Source of the DNA: Methylobacterium sp. J-067
GTDB lineage: Bacteria; Pseudomonadota; Alphaproteobacteria; Rhizobiales; Beijerinckiaceae
Assembly: GCF_022829465.1 (NCBI RefSeq)
Contig: NZ_JAKSXZ010000139.1
Location: forward strand, 1-50,982
DNA length: 50,982 bases
Direction of reading: 5' to 3'
Shown here: in pieces, positions 43,762-50,982 of the stretch
How positions within the stretch are numbered: the stretch's first letter is position 1
How the letters are laid out: each line of letters starts with the position of its first letter
Made by a program: the position numbers and the translations under genes
Notes under the pieces: generated by a model
Seen by the model: the letters and a program-made list of their open reading frames with translations, nothing else
Database searches by the model: none
Told to the model about the DNA's origin: nothing

Positions 43762-44019
43762 TCAGGCCGCGCGCGGCAGGTCCGTTCGGGCGAGCCCGGC
43801 GACGTAGGTCTCGACCCGGCCGATGAAGGCGGCGAGATGGGGCGCGATGCCCCGCAGGGACGCGAGATCGCGCGAGAGGATGTCGAGCGACAGGGCGCGG
43901 TCGCCGGCGGTGGGGGAGCCGTCGAGATAGGCGTTCACCGCGTGCTCCGCGATGCCGAGGGCCCCGGCCCGTCCATCCTCGGCGAGGGCGCGGATGACCT
44001 GCTGGATGGCGGGCTGCAT
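43762..44019 (-). CDS. Small hypothetical protein between the BTLCP paralogues
   Basis: 85 residues, helical, no signal (MQPAIQQVIRALAEDGRAG, AFIGRVETYVAGL). ATG 44019 has GAGG 8 nt upstream. Its stop codon directly abuts the stop of BTLCP copy 1 (TGATCA), so the genes converge without any gap. No family recognised; the unusual position makes it worth noting. Confidence 0.65.
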   Translation of the reverse strand: MQPAIQQVIRALAEDGRAGALGIAEHAVNAYLDGSPTAGDRALSLDILSRDLASLRGIAPHLAAFIGRVETYVAGLARTDLPRAA

Positions 44020-44342
44020 GGAGTTGTCCTCGGATCCCAAAGGGTCACGGTGCCGTTCCGTGGCCGCATTCTTGCAACGATGGTCGATGGATCACCGCAA
44101 CCGGCCGTTGCGGAAGGCGCCTTTCAAGCCGGCAAAGGGTGGGAAAAGCAAGAGTCCGAGGCGGTGACCGGGTCGTTCGCAGGCCCGGTATGCTCTGAGC
44201 GCATGTGTAGAGCCTCAGCCCTGCGCGCAAAAACGTGATTCCAGACGGAACCTCGGCAGGACCTCGCGGGTTATTATGCCTTAATTTTTCAGTTGTGTGT
44301 GCAACTGCAGCGTGCCAGCCTCCCCTCATCACGCGACGCGGG
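44020..44342. other. 323-bp gap with half a repeat and a promoter-like patch
   Basis: No convincing gene. GGATCCCAAAGGG at 44032-44044 repeats the first 13 bases of the double-hairpin family (copies A and B) but the other arm is missing. An AT-rich stretch GTTATTATGCCTTAATTTTT at 44271-44290 probably holds the promoter of the second BTLCP gene. Short reading frames (one from about 44079) lack ribosome sites. Confidence 0.5.
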
Positions 44343-45071
44343 ATGAGCATGGGCGAAGGAGCGGCAGTTCCGGGCTTTCCCTTCGGCGACTGGGCAGCCG
44401 GGCGATGGCGCGTCGGCATCCTCCTCCGCCGGGTCCGCCAGGGGGCGAGCCTCGCCATCACCGGGCTGATCCTCACCCTCGGCAGCGCGACGACCCACGC
44501 CCATCGCGGCGTGGACCTTCCCGACAGCGCGACGGAGGCCGGCGGGGGGCCGACCCGCAGCATCGCCGGCTGGGCGGATTTCTGCCGCCGGATGCCGGAC
44601 GAGTGCCACATCGACCCGACCCAGCCGAAGGTGATTCCCCTGACGCTCGCGGTCTGGCGGACGCTGCGCAGTGTCAACGCGCGGGTGAACGCCCGCATCA
44701 AGCCGATGACGGACCAAGCCCATTGGGGCGTCACCGACCGCTGGGACTTCCCGGATGACGGGTTCGGCGATTGCGAGGATTACCAGCTGCTCAAGCGGCG
44801 GATGCTCGCCGAGCGCGGCCTGCCCCGGCGGGCGCTGCTGATGACGGTGGTGATCGACGAGATCAACGAGGGCCACGCGGTGCTGACGGTGCGCACCGAC
44901 CGGGGCGACTTCATCCTCGACAACAAGACCGACGAGATCCGCCCGTGGAAGAGCGTGCCCTACGCCTTCATCAAGCGGGCGGGCCAGGAGAGCGCGGCCT
45001 GGGTGTCGCTGGAGGAGGATGCCGGCGGGGGACGGGCGGAGGGCGCGCGGGTCGCGACCGCCGAGCCGTAG
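44343..45071 (+). CDS. Transglutaminase-like cysteine peptidase (BTLCP), copy 2
   Basis: 242 residues. A longer N-terminus than copy 1, with one hydrophobic segment (about 36-48, ASLAITGLILTLG) that is probably a signal or anchor. Triad Cys144 (GFGDCEDYQLLKR), His178 (NEGHAVLTV) and Asp193 (FILDNK). About half of residues over the domain match copy 1, so they are paralogues. ATG 44343 and 44349 are both possible; neither has an ideal ribosome site. Confidence 0.85.
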   Translation: MSMGEGAAVPGFPFGDWAAGRWRVGILLRRVRQGASLAITGLILTLGSATTHAHRGVDLPDSATEAGGGPTRSIAGWADFCRRMPDECHIDPTQPKVIPLTLAVWRTLRSVNARVNARIKPMTDQAHWGVTDRWDFPDDGFGDCEDYQLLKRRMLAERGLPRRALLMTVVIDEINEGHAVLTVRTDRGDFILDNKTDEIRPWKSVPYAFIKRAGQESAAWVSLEEDAGGGRAEGARVATAEP

Positions 45072-45077
45072 GGACGG

Positions 45078-45407
45078 TCAGACCCCGACGATCATCGCCG
45101 CGAGATCGAGGGCGACCCGGCCCGAGACGAGGCCCCAGCCGCAGGCGATCATCGTCGCCAGCATCACGAAGGGGAAGGGGCGGCCCTCGATGCGGCGTCC
45201 GCGCACGGTGTTGCGCAGGATGATGAAGGGCGCCGAGAAGGCCAGGAGCGGCAGGGCCGCCACCGCCAGGAGGCCGCCCCGCTCCAGCAGGTTGAAGCTC
45301 GCCCGCTTCGCGGCGAAGAGTTCGAAGGCGCTGGCGAGCAGCCCCGACAAGGCGAGGCCGATGCACAGGGTGCGCAGGGAATCGACGGCGGCGGGGCTGA
45401 GGGTCAT
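45078..45407 (-). CDS. Small membrane protein of unknown function
   Basis: 109 residues with three to four predicted membrane segments (LCIGLALSGLLASAFELF, LLAVAALPLLAFSAPFII, PFVMLATMIACGWGLVSG). ATG 45407. Upstream, in the 94-bp gap to the DUF3126 gene, two tandem sites of type TTTA-N7-TTAA resemble CtrA sites (45449-45464 and 45472-45487). It is convergent with BTLCP copy 2, with 6 nt between the stops. No family recognised with certainty. Confidence 0.7.
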   Translation of the reverse strand: MTLSPAAVDSLRTLCIGLALSGLLASAFELFAAKRASFNLLERGGLLAVAALPLLAFSAPFIILRNTVRGRRIEGRPFPFVMLATMIACGWGLVSGRVALDLAAMIVGV

Positions 45408-45448
45408 GGAGCGCGGTCCCGGAATGGCCCGCGCAATCTGACTGATCG

Positions 45449-45487
45449 TTTACCGAACGTTAAGCAGAGAGTTTACTTAGCGTTAAC
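45449..45487. promoter_or_regulatory. Tandem CtrA-like sites upstream of the small membrane protein
   Basis: TTTA-CCGAACG-TTAAG (45449-45464) and TTTA-CTTAGCG-TTAAC (45472-45487): same geometry as the CtrA full site, with one mismatch in the first half each, 23 bp apart. Confidence 0.4.
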
Positions 45488-45501
45488 CGCTGCACAGGCG
45501 T

Positions 45502-45714
45502 TCAGACGTCCTCGAGGTCGATGTCGAGGATCGCCATGCGGAACACGAAGGAATCGTCGCCGTCCTCCTTGTCGTCCGCGACCACGCCGATCGACTCCTC
45601 GCCGATGAACACTTCGGCCGTGTCGCCGGTCTTCATGGCCTGGATGCGGATGTTGGTGTTCGCGAAGGTGCGGCGCATGTAGGCTTGCAGCTTCGCGATC
45701 TCGGATTTGGTCAC
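45502..45714 (-). CDS. DUF3126 family protein
   Basis: 70 residues from a GTG at 45714 with GGAGAA about 10 nt upstream. TKSEIAKLQAYMRRTFANTNIR, VFIGEESIGVVADD and the ending SFVFRMAILDIDLEDV match DUF3126, an alphaproteobacterial family of unknown function found next to cysE. It follows cysE by 89 nt on the same strand, so they are probably one transcript. Confidence 0.85.
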   Translation of the reverse strand: MTKSEIAKLQAYMRRTFANTNIRIQAMKTGDTAEVFIGEESIGVVADDKEDGDDSFVFRMAILDIDLEDV

Positions 45715-45803
45715 GCTGTCTGTTCTCCGCTGGCGGCGTGGAGCAAGGCGCAGCGATTGCCACGCCCGATGCCCCACCGCAAGCGTGACCGGACCCCCGT
45801 GCC

Positions 45804-46649
45804 CTAGATGCCCTCGCCCACGTGGATGAAGGCGTCGAGGGCGACGAGCTGGTCCATCGCCCGGGCCGGGTCGTCGCAGCCCGCCGTGCCGACGACGCGG
45901 GCGGGCACGCCCACCACGGTCGTGTTCGCGGGCACGGGCCGCAGCACCACGGAGCCGGCGGCCACGCGGGCGCAGGCGCCGACCTCGATGTTGCCGAGGA
46001 TCTTGGCGCCGGCCCCGATCATCACGCCCCGGCGGATCTTCGGATGGCGGTCGCCCCGCTGCTTGCCGGTGCCGCCCAGCGTCACCGCGTGCAGGATCGA
46101 CACGTCGTCCTCGATCACCGCCGTGGAGCCGACCACGAGGCCGGTGGCATGGTCGAGGAACACGCCCCGGCCGATCCGCGCGGCGGGGTGGATGTCGCAC
46201 TGGAACACCTCCGAGACCCGGCTCTGGAGGTAGAGGGCGAGGTCGCGCCGCCCCCGCGTCCACACATGGTGGGCGAGGCGGTGGGCCTGCAGGGCGTGGA
46301 AGCCCTTGAAGTACAGCACCGGCTCCAGGGCCCGCAGGGTCGCCGGGTCGCGGTCGATCACCGCTCCGATATCCGCCCGGAAGGCCGACCCGATGGAGGG
46401 ATCCGCCTGGATCGCCTCGTGGAAGGCGTGGGCGATCAGCTCCGCCGGCAGGGACGGATGCCCGAGCCGGGCGGCGACGCGGTGCGCGACGGCTCCCTCC
46501 AGGGTCGGATGGTTGAGGATCGTCGCCACCATCAGGGAGGCGAGCTGTGGCTCGGTGCGCAGCACCTCTTCGGCCTCGTCCCGCACCCGCGACCAGACGG
46601 GGTCGCAGACGGCGAGGTCCGTCTTGGTGAAGGCTGGACTTGCGCTCAT
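45804..46649 (-). CDS. cysE: Serine O-acetyltransferase
   Basis: 281-residue enzyme that acetylates serine with acetyl-CoA, the first step of cysteine synthesis. N-terminal helical part (about 1-140) with HAFHEAIQADPSIGSAFRADI, then the left-handed beta helix with hexapeptide repeats: IHPAARIGRGVFLDHATGLVVG and SILHAVTLGGTGKQRGDRHPKI. ATG 46649. The repeat at 46681-46721 lies upstream, between it and the HTH regulator on the same strand. Confidence 0.95.
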   Translation of the reverse strand: MSASPAFTKTDLAVCDPVWSRVRDEAEEVLRTEPQLASLMVATILNHPTLEGAVAHRVAARLGHPSLPAELIAHAFHEAIQADPSIGSAFRADIGAVIDRDPATLRALEPVLYFKGFHALQAHRLAHHVWTRGRRDLALYLQSRVSEVFQCDIHPAARIGRGVFLDHATGLVVGSTAVIEDDVSILHAVTLGGTGKQRGDRHPKIRRGVMIGAGAKILGNIEVGACARVAAGSVVLRPVPANTTVVGVPARVVGTAGCDDPARAMDQLVALDAFIHVGEGI

Positions 46650-46680
46650 GCTCCGCGCCCGTGCTGGATGGTCAGGGGTT

Positions 46681-46721
46681 CGAAAGGGCGAGCCCTTTCG
46701 CGGGTGCAGGGCAGCGCCCTG
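46681..46721 (+). repeat. Dispersed double-hairpin repeat, copy C
   Basis: Hairpin 1: CGAAAGGGC (46681-46689), GA, GCCCTTTCG (46692-46700): compared with copies A and B the second pair is changed on both sides (C-G to G-C), keeping the stem. Hairpin 2: CAGGGC (46707-46712), AGC, GCCCTG (46716-46721). Located between two co-directional genes, the regulator and cysE. Confidence 0.8.
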
Positions 46722-46808
46722 CCCTATCGCTCCGCCTACAGCGTGGTGCCCCACCCCGCCCCGATCAAGACCGGGACCGCGTCAGGTCTGGTCCGCGCCG
46801 GGCGCCTG

Positions 46809-47687
46809 TCACCCGGCGCGGACGAGGCCGAACCGGGTCTCGATGGCGGCCGTCAGCCGGTCGAGCATCACCGGCACGGGGATGTCCGAGGTGTCGACCT
46901 GGGCGGCGGCCCGCGCATAGAGCGGCTCGCGGCTCGCGAGCACGGCCCGCAACTCCTGCATCGCCGAGGCATGGTCGCCGGTGGTCGGCAGGTGCCCCTG
47001 CTCGCGCACGCGGTTCATGTGCTCCTCCGGCCGGGCGCGCAGCCAGACCGTGTAGAACGCCTGCAACAGCAGATCGTAGGTCAGCGGCTCGGCGACGATG
47101 CCGCCGCTGGTCGCGAGGATGAGCGGGCCGGGATGCTCGGTGAGCCGCCGCAGGGCGGCCTGCTCCAGGCGGCGATACCCCTCCTGGCCGTAGATCGCGA
47201 AGATCTCCCGCACCGAGAGGGCGTTCTCGCGCTCGATCTCGGCGTTCAGCTCGACGAAGGTCCAGCCGAGCCGGTCGGCGACGAGCTTGCCCAGGGTCGA
47301 CTTGCCCGCGCCGCGCAGGCCGATCAGCGCCACCCGCGCCGCCCCGGAGGCCTCGTTGCGGTTGCCGCCGGACAGGATGTCCTTGGCCGCCGCGATCTGG
47401 CTGGGATTCGCGTGGGAGAGGAGATCGCGGATGACGGGCCAGTCGGGGCTGCTGTCGTCCCCGGTGATCAGGTCGTCGAGGCGCACGCCCATGGCGTTGG
47501 CGACCCGCCGCAGCAGGATGATGGAGACGTTGCCCTGCCCGCCCTCGAGCTGGGCGATGTACCGCTCGGACAGGCCCGAGAGCTGGGACAGCACTTTTCG
47601 CGAGAGGCCCCGCACCGTGCGCGCATGGCGCACCCGGCGGCCGAGATCCGCGAGAAAGAGTGTCTCCTGTTCGATCACGCCGGCCAT
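46809..47687 (-). CDS. HTH/shikimate-kinase-fold regulator, BzdR/BoxR-like
   Basis: 292 residues. An XRE-type helix-turn-helix (about 15-75: RRVRHARTVRGLSRKVLSQL, GLSERYIAQLEGGQ), a linker, and a shikimate-kinase-like domain from about 117 with Walker A GLRGAGKS (123-130). The kinase looks disabled: the substrate Asp region reads FVELNAEIE, and the GGG motif is ATSGGIV. This is the layout of BzdR/BoxR regulators that sense benzoyl-CoA; there is no benzoate pathway in the window. ATG 47687. Do not read as a true AroK. Confidence 0.85.
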   Translation of the reverse strand: MAGVIEQETLFLADLGRRVRHARTVRGLSRKVLSQLSGLSERYIAQLEGGQGNVSIILLRRVANAMGVRLDDLITGDDSSPDWPVIRDLLSHANPSQIAAAKDILSGGNRNEASGAARVALIGLRGAGKSTLGKLVADRLGWTFVELNAEIERENALSVREIFAIYGQEGYRRLEQAALRRLTEHPGPLILATSGGIVAEPLTYDLLLQAFYTVWLRARPEEHMNRVREQGHLPTTGDHASAMQELRAVLASREPLYARAAAQVDTSDIPVPVMLDRLTAAIETRFGLVRAG

Positions 47688-47959
47688 GGCGCCGTTCGCT
47701 TTCCTGCCGTTACGGGACGCCGTTCCGCCCGGACAGCCGCGGCAGCCAAGCCTCCCGACAGGGGTGGGCAGGCCCGCCACGGAGCATCCGTGCGAAGACC
47801 AGCGTACCCTACCCCAATGAATCTGATATTGACGCCGACGCCTCTCATGGGCGCATGGGCACCTGTTCGGCGCCAAGCACAGCGTGTTGCGTATGTGTTG
47901 CGGAACGTCCCGATGGTCAAGCCTCGCGACCGATGCCGTATGGGCAACGGTGCGTATCC

Positions 47960-48871
47960 TTATTGCGATGGCAGGGCCGCCGCTTCCTGCTGCACGGGCG
48001 CCGGGGCGGCCGGACGCGGCGCGGCGAACGCCAGGAGCTTCGGCGCCGGGCGGCGGGGCGGCAGCGGCACGGCGACGGCCTCCGCGACGGTCGCCGTCGC
48101 GGGGGCGGCCTCGGCCGGGGCGGTGGGCGACAGGCGAAGCTCGGTGAGGGCGGCGGGCGTCGCGGCGGCGACCTGCACCGTGCCGGCGAGCGCGTCCGGG
48201 CGGCGGGGCGGCAAGGGCACGTCCACCGTGGCGGCCACGGCCTGCGGCGCCTCGGTGGTCAGGCTGGCGTATTGCACGGAGGCGTCGCCGGCGAGGGCGG
48301 CGGGCCGGCGCGGCGGCAGCGGCACCTCCACGGCCTGGACCGGCGCCGGCTCGGCGGCGGCATAGGCCAGGGCGACGGAGGTTGGGGCCATCTCGGCGGG
48401 CGGCCGGCCGGTGAAGAGGCTCGCCAGGGCGCTGGCCGAGGCGGCGACGGGGGCCACGGTCGAGGCGACGACGGTGGGGATGCCCTGGCGCTTGGCGGCG
48501 TAATAATAGCCGCGGTTATAATACTGGTAGGCTTGGTGGAGGTTGCCCTGCGCGGTGCGGTAGGCCCCCGCGAGATAGGCCACGCCGTAGCGGAGGTTGG
48601 TCTCGGGATCGTAGAGGCCGGACGGATCGCCCGTGTAGCCCAGGGAGCGCGCCGTGACGTGCTTGATCTGCATGAGGCCGAGCGCGCTGCCGCCCCTGGC
48701 GTTGGGATTGTAGTTGCTCTCGCGCTTGACGACGGCGTGCACGAAGCTCGCCGGCACTCCGTTGGCCTTTGCCTGCTGCTCGATCAGCGCGTCGATGTTG
48801 TCGCGCGCCGTCTGTGCGATGGCGGCCGCTGGCGCGACCGCGATGGCGGCAGCAAGGAAAAGGCGGTGCAT
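47960..48871 (-). CDS. Lytic transglycosylase with Pro-Arg repeats
   Basis: 303 residues. Sec signal about 1-20, then an SLT-type catalytic domain (about 21-135) with Glu51 (KRESNYNP), SALGLMQIK and NLRYGVAYLAGAYR. It cleaves murein between MurNAc and GlcNAc. The second half is Ala/Pro-rich and contains PLPPRRP exactly three times (184-190, 219-225, 269-275), each preceded by V-x-V. These may be binding motifs for an envelope partner. ATG 48871. The 272-bp gap upstream of the HTH gene holds no further gene. Confidence 0.88.
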   Translation of the reverse strand: MHRLFLAAAIAVAPAAAIAQTARDNIDALIEQQAKANGVPASFVHAVVKRESNYNPNARGGSALGLMQIKHVTARSLGYTGDPSGLYDPETNLRYGVAYLAGAYRTAQGNLHQAYQYYNRGYYYAAKRQGIPTVVASTVAPVAASASALASLFTGRPPAEMAPTSVALAYAAAEPAPVQAVEVPLPPRRPAALAGDASVQYASLTTEAPQAVAATVDVPLPPRRPDALAGTVQVAAATPAALTELRLSPTAPAEAAPATATVAEAVAVPLPPRRPAPKLLAFAAPRPAAPAPVQQEAAALPSQ

Positions 48872-49051
48872 TCCGAGACCCGGGTGCTGCTTGTTCTATG
48901 GTCAAGCTAGGTCACCGGGAAATGAGGCCGGAAAACGGCCCGGAGCCGGCGGAGTGACGGCGGAAGGGGGACGGGCCGGGTGCTCTCCCGCCTTATCGCC
49001 CGGCCGCCCGGCCCTGTGTTCGGCCTGCCACAGGTTTGCGCCGGTCCGTCG

Positions 49052-49564
49052 TCACGCCCCGTCCGCAAGGCGGGCGACGATGGCATCCGCGATGGCGCCG
49101 GGCGATTCGGCGATGCTCGCGACGAGGGGGTGCTCGTCGGGGCCGGGGGGTTCGAGCACCGCGAACTGGGTTTCGAGGAGGCCCGGCGGCATGAAGTGGC
49201 CGTGGCGCTGCGCGAGGCGCGCCGCGATCAGCGTCCTGTCGCCCTCCAGATAGACGATGCGCACCCGGCGGCTGCCGCCCACGAGGACGTCGCGGTAGGC
49301 CCGGCGCAGGGCCGAGCACACGATGACGCCAGATTCGCCCGCCTCCAGGCGCTGGCGGATCCAGACGGCGATCCGCGCGAGCCAGGGCGCGCGGTCCTCG
49401 TCGTCTAGGGCGAAGCCGGCATGCATCTTCGCGATGTGCTCCGGCGTGTGGAAACTGTCGCCGTCCACGAACATCCAGCCCAGCCGCTCCGCCACGAGGG
49501 CCGCGACGGTGCTCTTGCCCGAGCCCGACACCCCCATCACCACGAGGACCTGCCCACCGTCCAT
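49052..49564 (-). CDS. gntK: Gluconokinase
   Basis: 170-residue kinase that phosphorylates gluconate at C6 for entry into the Entner-Doudoroff or pentose phosphate route. P-loop GVSGSGKST (11-19), DGDSFHTPEHIAKM, and the late RHGHFMPPGLLETQFAVLE are specific to thermoresistant-type GntK. ATG 49564. No gluconate permease or ED genes in the window. Confidence 0.93.
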   Translation of the reverse strand: MDGGQVLVVMGVSGSGKSTVAALVAERLGWMFVDGDSFHTPEHIAKMHAGFALDDEDRAPWLARIAVWIRQRLEAGESGVIVCSALRRAYRDVLVGGSRRVRIVYLEGDRTLIAARLAQRHGHFMPPGLLETQFAVLEPPGPDEHPLVASIAESPGAIADAIVARLADGA

Positions 49565-49692
49565 GCGTCCCTCGCTCTCGCCCGCTGCAGGCCCATTCTA
49601 GGGTGGGGACAACGCCGCCGCACCCCGCCCCGGCACGGAACCCCGGCCCCGTCGGGACGTTGGCCAGAACATTTCATGAACGGGTAAATCAC

Positions 49693-49944
49693 ATGTCCAA
49701 GTCGATCACCAAGGACACCGCCCACTCGGAGAACCCGAAGACCGATCCGAAGGACGTGTCGAACCAGATCAAGGATCCGGACCAGTGGACCACCGGCGGC
49801 GAGCCGATGACCGGCGCGCAGGCGTCTTACCTCAAGACCCTCTCGGAGGAGGCCAAGGAGCCGGACGCGTTCGACGATTCCATCGACAAGGCCGAGGCCT
49901 CGAAGCGCATCGACTCCCTGCGGCACAAGGCCGGCCACGCCTGA
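49693..49944 (+). CDS. DUF3072 family protein
   Basis: 83 residues, hydrophilic. The segment DPDQWTTGGEPMTGAQASYLKTL (shown in two parts: DPDQWTTGGEPMTG, AQASYLKTLSEEA) is the DUF3072 signature. Charged and low in hydrophobics, probably soluble and possibly stress-related; no function known. The ATG at 49693 is the first start with a conserved sequence; the frame is open upstream to 49603. A hairpin is found between this gene and the pilin gene. Confidence 0.8.
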   Translation: MSKSITKDTAHSENPKTDPKDVSNQIKDPDQWTTGGEPMTGAQASYLKTLSEEAKEPDAFDDSIDKAEASKRIDSLRHKAGHA

Positions 49945-50001
49945 GCGTGGACGATCACGTTAAGCCGGCGGCAAGTCGCGTCCGGTATCTCTGAGGTCCG
50001 C

Positions 50002-50032
50002 CCCCCGTCCCCGATCGACCGGAGGACGGGGG
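50002..50032 (+). terminator. Strong hairpin without T run between DUF3072 and flp genes
   Basis: CCCCCGTCC (50002-50010) pairs with GGACGGGGG (50024-50032); 13-nt loop. No T tract. It may end the DUF3072 transcript or protect the flp leader, whose start codon is 20 nt further on. Confidence 0.35.
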
Positions 50033-50051
50033 TGCTGACGGTTTCGGAACG

Positions 50052-50252
50052 ATGAGCGAGCGGACAGGACAGGCGATTCCCTCCTCCCTCTATGGCCGCT
50101 TCCTGCGCGACGCGAGCGGGGCGACGGCCATCGAGTATGGGATGATCGGCGGCTTGATCTTCGCCGTCATCGCCGGATCCCTCAAGCTCTACGGAGCGAA
50201 GCTCGACAGCGTCTATCTGCAGATCGGCAGCACCATCGGGCAGGCGAACTGA
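50052..50252 (+). CDS. flp: Flp-type pilin
   Basis: 66 residues. The prepilin peptidase site is visible: Gly23 followed by ATAIEYG, with Glu28 and Tyr29 at the +5/+6 positions required in Flp pilins; the hydrophobic stretch GMIGGLIFAVIAGSLKL follows. Mature pilin would be about 43 residues. No tad/cpa assembly gene is in the window. ATG 50052. It is followed by a polysaccharide-export gene. Confidence 0.88.
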   Translation: MSERTGQAIPSSLYGRFLRDASGATAIEYGMIGGLIFAVIAGSLKLYGAKLDSVYLQIGSTIGQAN

Positions 50253-50391
50253 GCGCCTCGTCCTCCGATGCCCTCTGGATACCGGGGGTTGCGAGGATGA
50301 AACGGCTGCCCGGGCCGTGCGAGCGCCAGTGTGGCCGGTCCGCTACGGACTCGCCGCTGCCCATGGGGTAGGCACGATACCGGCCAGGCCC

Positions 50392-50982
50392 ATGGACAGC
50401 GTCCGGATGCGTACAACCCCGATCCTTCTGCTCGCCACGCTGGCGATGTCGGGCTGCACGCTGCTGCCAGCGGCGGGGCCGACGGCCACGGCGATCCAGG
50501 CCGGCGCCGAGGTGCCAGAGTCCGGGGGCGGCCTGCTCGCCCGCTACGAGATCATCGACATCAACCCCGCAACCATCGAGGCCCTGCGCGGACGGCCCCT
50601 CGACAGCCTGCTCGCCTCCTTCGGCGATCACCGCCCCTCCGCCGAACCCCTCATCGGCATCGGCGACATGGTCGCCGTCTCCGTCTGGGAGGCCGGGTCC
50701 GGCGGGCTGTTCTCCGGGCCCCTCGTCGCCGACCGCTTCTCCGCCGGCTCGAAGTCCGCCCTCATCCCCGAGCAGCCAGTCGGGCGCGACGGCTCCATCT
50801 CGGTTCCCTATGCCGGCCGCATCGCCGTCGCCGGCCGCCGGCCGCAGGACGTGCAGGCGCTCATCGAGAACGAACTCGCCGGCAAGGCCATCCAGCCGCA
50901 GGTGCTCGTCTCCGTCACCAAGCCGATCTCGCAGACCGTCACCGTGACCGGCGAGGCCGTGGCCGGCGCCCGCCTGCCGCTC
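50392..50982 (+). CDS. Wza-type polysaccharide export lipoprotein, N-terminal part (cut by window edge)
   Basis: Open to the right edge; 197 codons visible. Lipobox MSGC with Cys22. The mature part starts with LARYEIIDINPATIEALRG and has the polysaccharide-export (Poly_export) region LIGIGDMVAVSVWEAG (about 87-103), then DGSISVPYAGRIAVAGR and VLVSVTKPISQTVTVTGEA, i.e. the SLBB part begins. It forms the outer-membrane exit for capsule or exopolysaccharide. Start is uncertain: ATG 50392 or 50407; neither has a clear ribosome site. The rest of the operon lies beyond the window. Confidence 0.88.
   Translation, partial: MDSVRMRTTPILLLATLAMSGCTLLPAAGPTATAIQAGAEVPESGGGLLARYEIIDINPATIEALRGRPLDSLLASFGDHRPSAEPLIGIGDMVAVSVWEAGSGGLFSGPLVADRFSAGSKSALIPEQPVGRDGSISVPYAGRIAVAGRRPQDVQALIENELAGKAIQPQVLVSVTKPISQTVTVTGEAVAGARLPL

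Noticed and set aside
44032..44044. Fourth full copy of the double-hairpin repeat
   Set aside because: Only the first 13 bases match; the second arm is missing, so it may be chance or a remnant.
44079..44238. Small gene in the gap before BTLCP copy 2
   Set aside because: No ribosome site, no conserved look, and the frame is a continuation of an antisense shadow.
46809..47687. Shikimate kinase (aroK)
   Set aside because: Has an N-terminal HTH, and substrate-binding residues and the GGG motif are altered; a BzdR/BoxR-type regulator fits better.
47883..47901. Direct repeat GTGTTGCG-TAT-GTGTTGCG
   Set aside because: Two short copies only; could be an operator for the nearby regulator but there is no further support.
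45822..48365. 847-codon open frame antisense to cysE and the HTH regulator
   Set aside because: Shadow of real genes on the minus strand; no start signal or domain.

Overview
The window is a very GC-rich, densely coded piece of an alphaproteobacterial chromosome. Its gene content points to Hyphomicrobiales, most likely the Methylobacterium/Methylorubrum group. The pointers are xseB-dxs, hisZ-hisG, a TIGR02301 protein, DUF3126 next to cysE, bacterial transglutaminase-like proteins, a CtrA-type site, and a large MoxR/VWA (Bat-like) cluster. The genus is an inference from gene content and style; no rRNA, tRNA, IS element, prophage or CRISPR was found.

Layout, left to right. 1-7 kb: dxs (cut by the window edge) and xseB; a small tyrosine phosphatase; a metallophosphatase; rplY behind a two-hairpin leader; pdxH; a surface lipoprotein; an SH3-NlpC/P60 hydrolase coupled to a Gly-rich exported protein; MgtC. 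7.2-13.7 kb: seven tightly linked genes (MoxR ATPase, DUF58, DUF4381, two VWA proteins, a TPR protein, a BatD-like protein) that look like one membrane-associated chaperone/assembly machine. 14.4-15 kb: a fluoride riboswitch in front of crcB. 15.05-17.9 kb: ppsR (DUF299) and hemE diverge from a 430-bp gap with DnaA-box-like sites, a CtrA full site and an AT-rich tract; this matches the Caulobacter-type replication origin. hemJ follows hemE. 18-21 kb: a VapBC module with a twin-palindrome operator, then hisZ-hisG. 21.3-26.6 kb: an overlapping run (SDR, exported protein, Nudix, TIGR02301), then ygfZ, tag and an HD hydrolase.

27-34.4 kb: an isoquinoline-1-oxidoreductase-type molybdoenzyme, a second VapBC, the K+ transporter kup, and ispG. 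34.7-42.9 kb: a LysR regulator divergent from a valine-catabolism operon (mmsA, acyl-CoA dehydrogenase, 3-hydroxyisobutyryl-CoA hydrolase, mmsB, enoyl-CoA hydratase, acyl-CoA synthetase), with a 16-bp perfect palindrome between them. 43-51 kb: two transglutaminase-like paralogues flanking a small inverted gene; a small membrane protein under tandem CtrA-like sites; cysE and its DUF3126 partner; an HTH/shikimate-kinase-fold regulator of the BzdR/BoxR type; a lytic transglycosylase with three Pro-Arg repeats; gluconokinase; a DUF3072 protein; an Flp pilin; and the start of a Wza-type polysaccharide-export lipoprotein cut by the right edge.

The most notable non-coding signals are the predicted oriC, the fluoride riboswitch, and a dispersed double-hairpin repeat (at least three copies) whose stems show compensatory base changes. 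No wholly novel multi-gene system is evident. The least explained parts are the Bat-like cluster, the orphan BzdR-like regulator, and several conserved-looking small genes of unknown function.
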